From the NCBI GenBank assembly GCA_949840605.1, contig CATKXN010000065.1, forward strand, positions 1-14,282: a stretch of DNA of 14,282 nucleotides. The letters are read 5' to 3'. A model generated the notes under the pieces. That model saw only the letters and a list, made by a program, of their open reading frames with translations. It made no database searches and was not told where the DNA came from. This DNA is from an uncultured Alistipes sp. Its GTDB lineage: Bacteria; Bacteroidota; Bacteroidia; Bacteroidales; Rikenellaceae. The translations under genes were made by a program, and so were the position numbers. Below are positions 13,540 to 14,282 of the stretch, one piece after another (position 1 is the first letter of the stretch; the number at the start of each line of letters is the position of its first letter).

Positions 13540-14282
13540 TTACTTTTTACCGTATTTGATCAGCAGCGACGAGCGCGGCTGACCGATCGTCATCGTGAAG
13601 CCCTCCGTCAGCTGCCGGCCCGTGGCCTCCACGCGGTCGCCGTTGTCGGCGTTCTCCAGCACGTAGGTCGCTTCGGGGTCCAAACCGCGGAAACGCACGA
13701 CTTTCCGTTCGTCGGGCGAGAGCTCGCGGCGGAAAGCCACCACATAACCCGTCTGGTCCGAGGGGCGCAGGAGCTGGTAGGCCAGCCAGATGTCGTCGCC
13801 CGTCATGTCGCCGTAACCCGTCAGCGGGTAGTAGTCCTCGTAGAAGTAGGGGCGCACGGCGGCGAATTCGGCCATGCGGCGCTGCATCTCGGGGATCGAC
13901 GAATCGGCGCTGGTGATCTTCCAGTTGTAGATGATCGTGGCGCTGAGGCTCGACCGGAAGGTGAAGGCGTCGGACTGGTGCGTGCCGGTGCCGTGCACGG
14001 GCAGCCACATGTTCAGTCCGTAGGTATGGCACTGGTAGCCGATCGGTTCGCCGTAGTTGTAGTCGGTGCGCCAGAGGGGCGCCGACCGCGAGGTCGATTC
14101 GAGGTCGATGCGGCGGCCTCCCGAGGCGCAGTTGTCGATCACGAGACCCGGGAACTCGGCCCGCAGGAAGTCCCAGAAGGCGTAGAGCCCCTCGATGTAG
14201 CGGATTTCGCAGATGCCCGTGCGGCCGGGCTGGTCGTTGGCGTACCAGAAACCTTCGGGGTCGATGTTGAAATCCTGCCGGT
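13540..14282 (-). CDS. Alpha-galactosidase-like GH36 protein, C-terminal part
   Basis: Only the last 246 codons are visible; the start lies beyond 14282, so this is cut by the window edge and is not a pseudogene. The visible part opens with RQDFNIDPEGFW, where the Asp (codon 14272-14274) fits the GH36 catalytic nucleophile, then IRYIEGLYAFWDFLR and DNCASGGRRIDLE, the family's strongest signature. LWRTDYNYGEP supplies the expected acid/base Asp (codon 14062-14064). The final part is the C-terminal beta-sandwich ending SSLLIKYGKK. GH36 enzymes retain stereochemistry and release alpha-galactose or alpha-N-acetylgalactosamine; the visible part does not settle specificity. A GTG at 14140-14142 reads as Val inside the conserved signature and is not a start. 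The stop lies 4 bp before the MBL gene, which indicates one transcript. Confidence 0.9.
   Translation of the reverse strand, partial: RQDFNIDPEGFWYANDQPGRTGICEIRYIEGLYAFWDFLRAEFPGLVIDNCASGGRRIDLESTSRSAPLWRTDYNYGEPIGYQCHTYGLNMWLPVHGTGTHQSDAFTFRSSLSATIIYNWKITSADSSIPEMQRRMAEFAAVRPYFYEDYYPLTGYGDMTGDDIWLAYQLLRPSDQTGYVVAFRRELSPDERKVVRFRGLDPEATYVLENADNGDRVEATGRQLTEGFTMTIGQPRSSLLIKYGKK

Noticed and set aside
14140..14142. GTG as a start codon for the last gene
   Set aside because: The upstream codons to 14280 stay open and encode the conserved GH36 stretch with the nucleophile Asp, so the gene extends beyond the window.

Overview
The window looks like a GC-rich member of the Bacteroidota, with Alistipes or a close relative as the best guess. 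The support is indirect. Almost every enzyme carries a short lipoprotein signal peptide ending in Cys, two sites match the Bacteroidota -7 promoter element TAnnTTTG, the enzymes are typical of polysaccharide utilisation loci, and there is a Bacteroidota-style cobalamin riboswitch. No SusC/SusD pair, tRNA, rRNA, transposase or CRISPR array is visible.

Layout. (1) Positions 1-5462 form a small L-rhamnose module. Rhamnulokinase (rhaB, minus strand) is divergent from an AraC-family regulator, which is followed 35 bp later by a GH78 alpha-L-rhamnosidase lipoprotein. The likely logic is that the rhamnosidase releases rhamnose from glycans outside the cytoplasm, the regulator senses a sugar signal, and the kinase phosphorylates L-rhamnulose. 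The isomerase, aldolase and transporter are not in the window. A 20-bp perfect-stem bidirectional terminator closes the module.

(2) Positions 5477-7533 form a solitary corrinoid-controlled unit on the minus strand. A TAnnTTTG promoter lies just upstream of a cobalamin riboswitch aptamer, which leads into one large lipoprotein with three Ig/PKD-like domains and a C-terminal domain of unknown function. No BtuB or other B12 transport gene accompanies it here. Just upstream, two copies of a 65-bp palindromic repeat sit in tandem, and the end of the nearer copy overlaps the promoter's -7 element.

(3) Positions 7785-14282 hold the end of a tightly spaced minus-strand operon with gaps of 4, 27, 24 and 21 bp. 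In transcription order it encodes a GH36-like alpha-galactosidase (cut by the window edge), a secreted ComEC-type metallo-beta-lactamase-fold hydrolase, a lipoprotein with two Big2 domains and an endonuclease/exonuclease/phosphatase domain, a GH71/99-like lipoprotein with a CBM9-like C-terminus, and a (beta/alpha)8 lipoprotein of unassigned family. A strong terminator follows. This reads as the enzyme end of a polysaccharide utilisation locus whose transporter genes would lie beyond 14282. The most unusual feature is the pairing of glycosidase-like proteins with two hydrolase folds often used on phosphoesters.

The only gene-free stretch over 300 bp is 7223-7850. It holds the riboswitch leader, the promoter, the two repeats and the operon terminator.
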